Below are positions 14,492-16,606 of a stretch of DNA of 16,606 nucleotides, in pieces (positions within the stretch are counted from its first letter, which is position 1; each line of letters opens with the position of its first letter). This DNA comes from a bacterium UBA4883 (GTDB lineage Bacteria; Bacillota; Clostridia; Oscillospirales; Acutalibacteraceae): the NCBI GenBank assembly GCA_002399225.1, contig DHDF01000103.1, positions 44,322 through 60,927 of the forward strand, given 5' to 3'. A program made the translations under genes and the position numbers. The notes under the pieces were generated by a model. That model ran no database searches. It was not told where the DNA came from and was given only the letters and a program-made list of their open reading frames with translations.

Positions 14492-14790
14492 TTATGACTC
14501 GTTCACGAGATTGCCCGTCATTTGGTCAATTGACAGCTCTAAAATCTGCACATGCGCTCCCGCCTTGCGTATTTCTTTCTCGGCACCTTCTGCTGTCGGA
14601 TAATATTTCTGGCCAATCTGGCGAACAATTTCTACTGCTTTTGAGCCGCGTCTATTTTCTTAACACAGCCAAAGATCACAATGCTTTTTATATTTAACGC
14701 CCAATCTCCGCTTTTACGAAAACCTTCGTCCATCACACAAAAAGATACCTTATCATCAGATGCCAAAGCATCGAGTTTGAAGTTTTCCGG
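14492..14790 (-). pseudogene. NimA-like pyridoxamine 5'-phosphate oxidase family pseudogene
   Basis: The minus strand encodes, in two frames, the C-terminal two thirds of an FMN-binding split-barrel protein of the pyridoxamine 5'-phosphate oxidase/NimA group. The first frame, from about 14790, gives NFKLDALASDDKVSFCV, DEGFRKSGDWALNIKS and VIFGCVKK. After a frameshift around 14640-14655 the second gives KAVEIVRQIGQKYYPTAEG, then EKEIRKAGAHVQ, then LSIDQMTGNLVNES, ending at TAA 14492-14494. Intact relatives I recall continue through this point without a break. The N-terminal part is missing: upstream the same frame hits a TAG and the sequence (14791-15018) is not recognisable. The gene is therefore inactive, having been truncated and frameshifted. 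Confidence 0.78.
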
Positions 14791-15018
14791 TGTAACCTAC
14801 CATTGCCTTTTTAAAAAAGTTTGCCACATGGTTTTATAAATTTCTCCGCTGCCCTTTGATACTTTCGTCTGGCCGCAGCGACCATTGCCAAAATTAACCC
14901 TTACTATCCTTTATACTTGGTTCGGCACGGAAACGCAAGACGCGCTCCGGAAGCTGCAAAAGCGGCCCCTTCCGGCAATTCGCCGTCACATTGGGCGGTT
15001 ACGAATCATCATCTACCT

Positions 15019-15654
15019 TTAATTGGCAGGCACTACTTCATCTGTCATAATCCATACATCATTAACCTTTGAAAATTCCAATGTTTCCGTATGGTCAAGC
15101 TCATCAAAGAGCTTAAAATCAACAGTAACGTATTGTTTGCCATCTTTTTCTTCTGCATATTTCAGGCTTTTTAAATCACATGTCATAGCACCGTAGCCCC
15201 TCGCACCCCTTCTTAAATAAAGCTGTCCCTTATATTCCAAAAAGTCATTTGAAAACCATTTATCAATGACAGCATCAGATAAATATTTTTTTAAATAATC
15301 CCTTACCTCAGAATTTGTTTTGAAGTTTTTTACAGGATAATATGAAGACTCGCAAGGGTCAATAAAATAGTCCCTGTATTTGCTCTCTTCGCCCGGTTTA
15401 AAAAGCAAGGCAACATCGCCCAAGCCGTCAGCATAGGCACTCTTGCTTTTATATGCAGCTAAATACTCATTATCCCCCACCTCTGCACAAAACTTTTCCT
15501 GCACACAGGAATCAAGGCAGTCCACATTAGGCTTAATGTCCTTTAAGAACTTTTCCTCACTAAACGCCTCTGCCTTAGTTGGGGCATTGCATGAAGCCGC
15601 AGAAAAAAGCATAAATGCAGCTAAGGCCAGTGTTGCTATTTTTTTCATGGCCAT
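15019..15654 (-). CDS. Lipoprotein resembling IseA-type DL-endopeptidase inhibitors
   Basis: The 211-aa product starts at the ATG at 15654 (MAMKK); an ATG at 15648 is equally possible. The N-terminus is a lipoprotein signal: basic start, hydrophobic core, then FSAASC with Cys22 as the probable lipidated residue (lipobox weak at -3). The mature part contains SSYYPVKNFKTNSEVRDYLKKYLSD and LYLRRGARGYG, which recall the IseA/YoeB family that inhibits cell-wall DL-endopeptidases in Bacillus. I cannot verify that without a profile search. It should sit on the outer face of the membrane. A perfect TATAAT (minus strand, 15671-15666) is so close that a transcript from it would be nearly leaderless, so the true promoter is uncertain. 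It is flanked by decayed DNA on both sides. Confidence 0.75.
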   Translation of the reverse strand: MAMKKIATLALAAFMLFSAASCNAPTKAEAFSEEKFLKDIKPNVDCLDSCVQEKFCAEVGDNEYLAAYKSKSAYADGLGDVALLFKPGEESKYRDYFIDPCESSYYPVKNFKTNSEVRDYLKKYLSDAVIDKWFSNDFLEYKGQLYLRRGARGYGAMTCDLKSLKYAEEKDGKQYVTVDFKLFDELDHTETLEFSKVNDVWIMTDEVVPAN

Positions 15655-15980
15655 TCTCTTCTCTCATTATAGAATAAAATATATGTACCAACGAGTAAGG
15701 GCATTTACATTGTTTAGATTTTTATAGAATATCGCTGAAAGTGCGAGTAGCATTAATGAACTGAATGAAAATGTATTTTCTTACTCTGCTCATAGTATGT
15801 CTGCAATACTTTTGGTGTTGGCTACCAACTGCTGAGTTGGTTTATATTATGAATTTGTATCTCTGAATTAATGGGGTTGGTTTTGGTCCGTTAAAAACTA
15901 ATCCAATATTTTAGTTTCTCAGTGTTCAGAGCGAGTTGAACCTATAGGCTCAATTTTTGGCTTCAGGCCTATAAATTTGC
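15655..15980. other. AT-rich stretch without an intact gene
   Basis: All frames are broken by stops. The one clear structure is ACCAACT (15824-15830) and AGTTGGT (15835-15841), a 7-bp hairpin followed on the plus strand by TTATATT. Short frame fragments here look like decayed coding DNA but I cannot assign them. Confidence 0.4.
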
Positions 15981-16235
15981 TTAAAATCCTGGTTTTACTG
16001 GACTGTTATAGCCGGTATTGAGGTCCCACGTTTTCGGAGGATTGTTGACTCTGCCATTGCGAATGATTCCCTCGCGCGTTTCGACCCAAATTTGGCTTGA
16101 CGTTGGCAATACTAAATGAAAATGGCAAAACAAGTCGCAATATGATTTAGGAAAGTGTGTAAACTTTCGGAGTGTACGTTTCACACCACTTAATGCCCTC
16201 TTCCAAAACACTATATGCTTTGAAGGAGTCTACTC
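15981..16235 (-). pseudogene. Possible decayed gene fragment, two frames
   Basis: On the minus strand one frame reads DSFKAYSVLEEGIKWCETY and continues TPKVYTLS before a TAA near 16150. The overlapping next frame continues with SYCDLFCHFHLVLP, then SQIWVETREGIIRNG, then VNNPPKTWDLNTGYNSP, ending at TAA 15981-15983. Both segments have protein-like composition and would join if a frameshift lies near 16150. No start codon with a ribosome site is present. The family is not recognised; the ending faintly recalls C-terminal tails of secreted or polymorphic-toxin proteins, which I cannot support further. The 220 bp to its right (16236-16456) hold nothing I can name. Confidence 0.3.
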
Positions 16236-16456
16236 ATTGTAAATTGTTGTATACCTGTTTCTTTATAGTGATAGAAGCAAACTAGCTTTGCTCGTTCTTG
16301 TTTCTAAGGCTACACAAATCTATAAAGTCAATTATTTGCATCCAAGCACCTCACATTTTAAATGTTATAAAAAATTATATTTCTATATAGCCATTCGTTT
16401 ACAATACTGATTATATTCCCAAATCCATCCATTTTCAACACAAAAAGCCCTAATTC

Positions 16457-16585
16457 GCACAAAACAAGGCGTAGCCATAGAGTCTTCCTCCACGGCTGCG
16501 CCTCTTTTTTCCTATTTTATCGCCCCAAATTAAAATAGACGGTACAAGATAGGCCACGAAAGCATTTCCTTTCGTGGCCTCGATG
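16457..16585. repeat. Double-hairpin repeat element, copy B
   Basis: This second copy of the element at 12693-12820 is in the same orientation and about 93% identical by eye. Hairpin 2 (AGGCCACGAAAG 16551-16562 with CTTTCGTGGCCT 16569-16580) is unchanged. In hairpin 1 (16467-16477 with 16493-16503) one change gives a G-U pair and one an end mismatch, so the stem largely survives. The T-rich tract after it is kept. Confidence 0.85.
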
Positions 16586-16606
16586 TGTCATTTGCTCATT
16601 TTAGAT

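Noticed and set aside
14494..14697. 67-codon plus-strand frame
   Set aside because: It is antisense to the clearly recognisable NimA-like pseudogene.
15660..15671. TATAAT just before the lipoprotein gene as its promoter
   Set aside because: Transcription would begin about 5 nt before the ATG, leaving no ribosome site, and no good -35 is present at 17 nt; kept only as a remark in the gene entry.

Overview
The window looks like chromosomal DNA of a Gram-positive Clostridia-type bacterium, possibly an Oscillospiraceae/Ruminococcaceae relative. The support is purine-rich Shine-Dalgarno sites, secreted proteins with Gram-positive signal peptides, a ZTP riboswitch with an intrinsic terminator, and gene types common in that group (APC permease, MATE pump, NPCBM-like domain). 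I infer this from content only; no taxonomic marker gene is present.

Left part (1-7190). A minus-strand sigma-A promoter and a complete ZTP (pfl) riboswitch with its terminator point off the left edge to an unseen gene. Diverging from them is a four-gene plus-strand cluster: two tandem paralogous ECF-type sigma factors (sigma1, 841 aa; sigma2, 573 aa), followed by two secreted proteins. Each sigma factor is fused to one transmembrane helix, a charged Ala/Lys/Glu coiled coil and a presumed extracytoplasmic domain. The sigma halves are alike but the outer domains are unrelated. The strongest result is that the same sequence, AAATAAAACC-N16-TGTCTW, lies upstream of sigma1, sigma2 and the first secreted gene with identical spacing. 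It looks like an ECF promoter. I propose a self-regulated, membrane-tethered sigma system that senses something outside the cell and drives its own genes plus secreted Ig-like/carbohydrate-binding proteins. Sigma1 also has a near-consensus housekeeping promoter just upstream. A strong bidirectional hairpin terminator closes the cluster.

Middle part (7190-12150), all on the minus strand. A PuuP-like APC amino acid/polyamine permease and an alpha/beta hydrolase form a two-gene operon behind a good sigma-A promoter and an approximately 350-nt leader. A MATE-family efflux pump has its own terminator.

Right part (12150-16606) is lower in GC and more eroded. It holds a small membrane protein with no convincing start, an MFS transporter, a frameshifted NimA-like pyridoxamine-phosphate-oxidase-family pseudogene, a small lipoprotein resembling IseA-type DL-endopeptidase inhibitors, and an AT-rich tract with another decayed reading frame. 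Two copies (about 93% identical by eye) of a 128-bp double-hairpin element lie in this part; the arms of its first hairpin also occur in the terminator at 7141-7186. No tRNA, rRNA, CRISPR array or intact transposase was seen.
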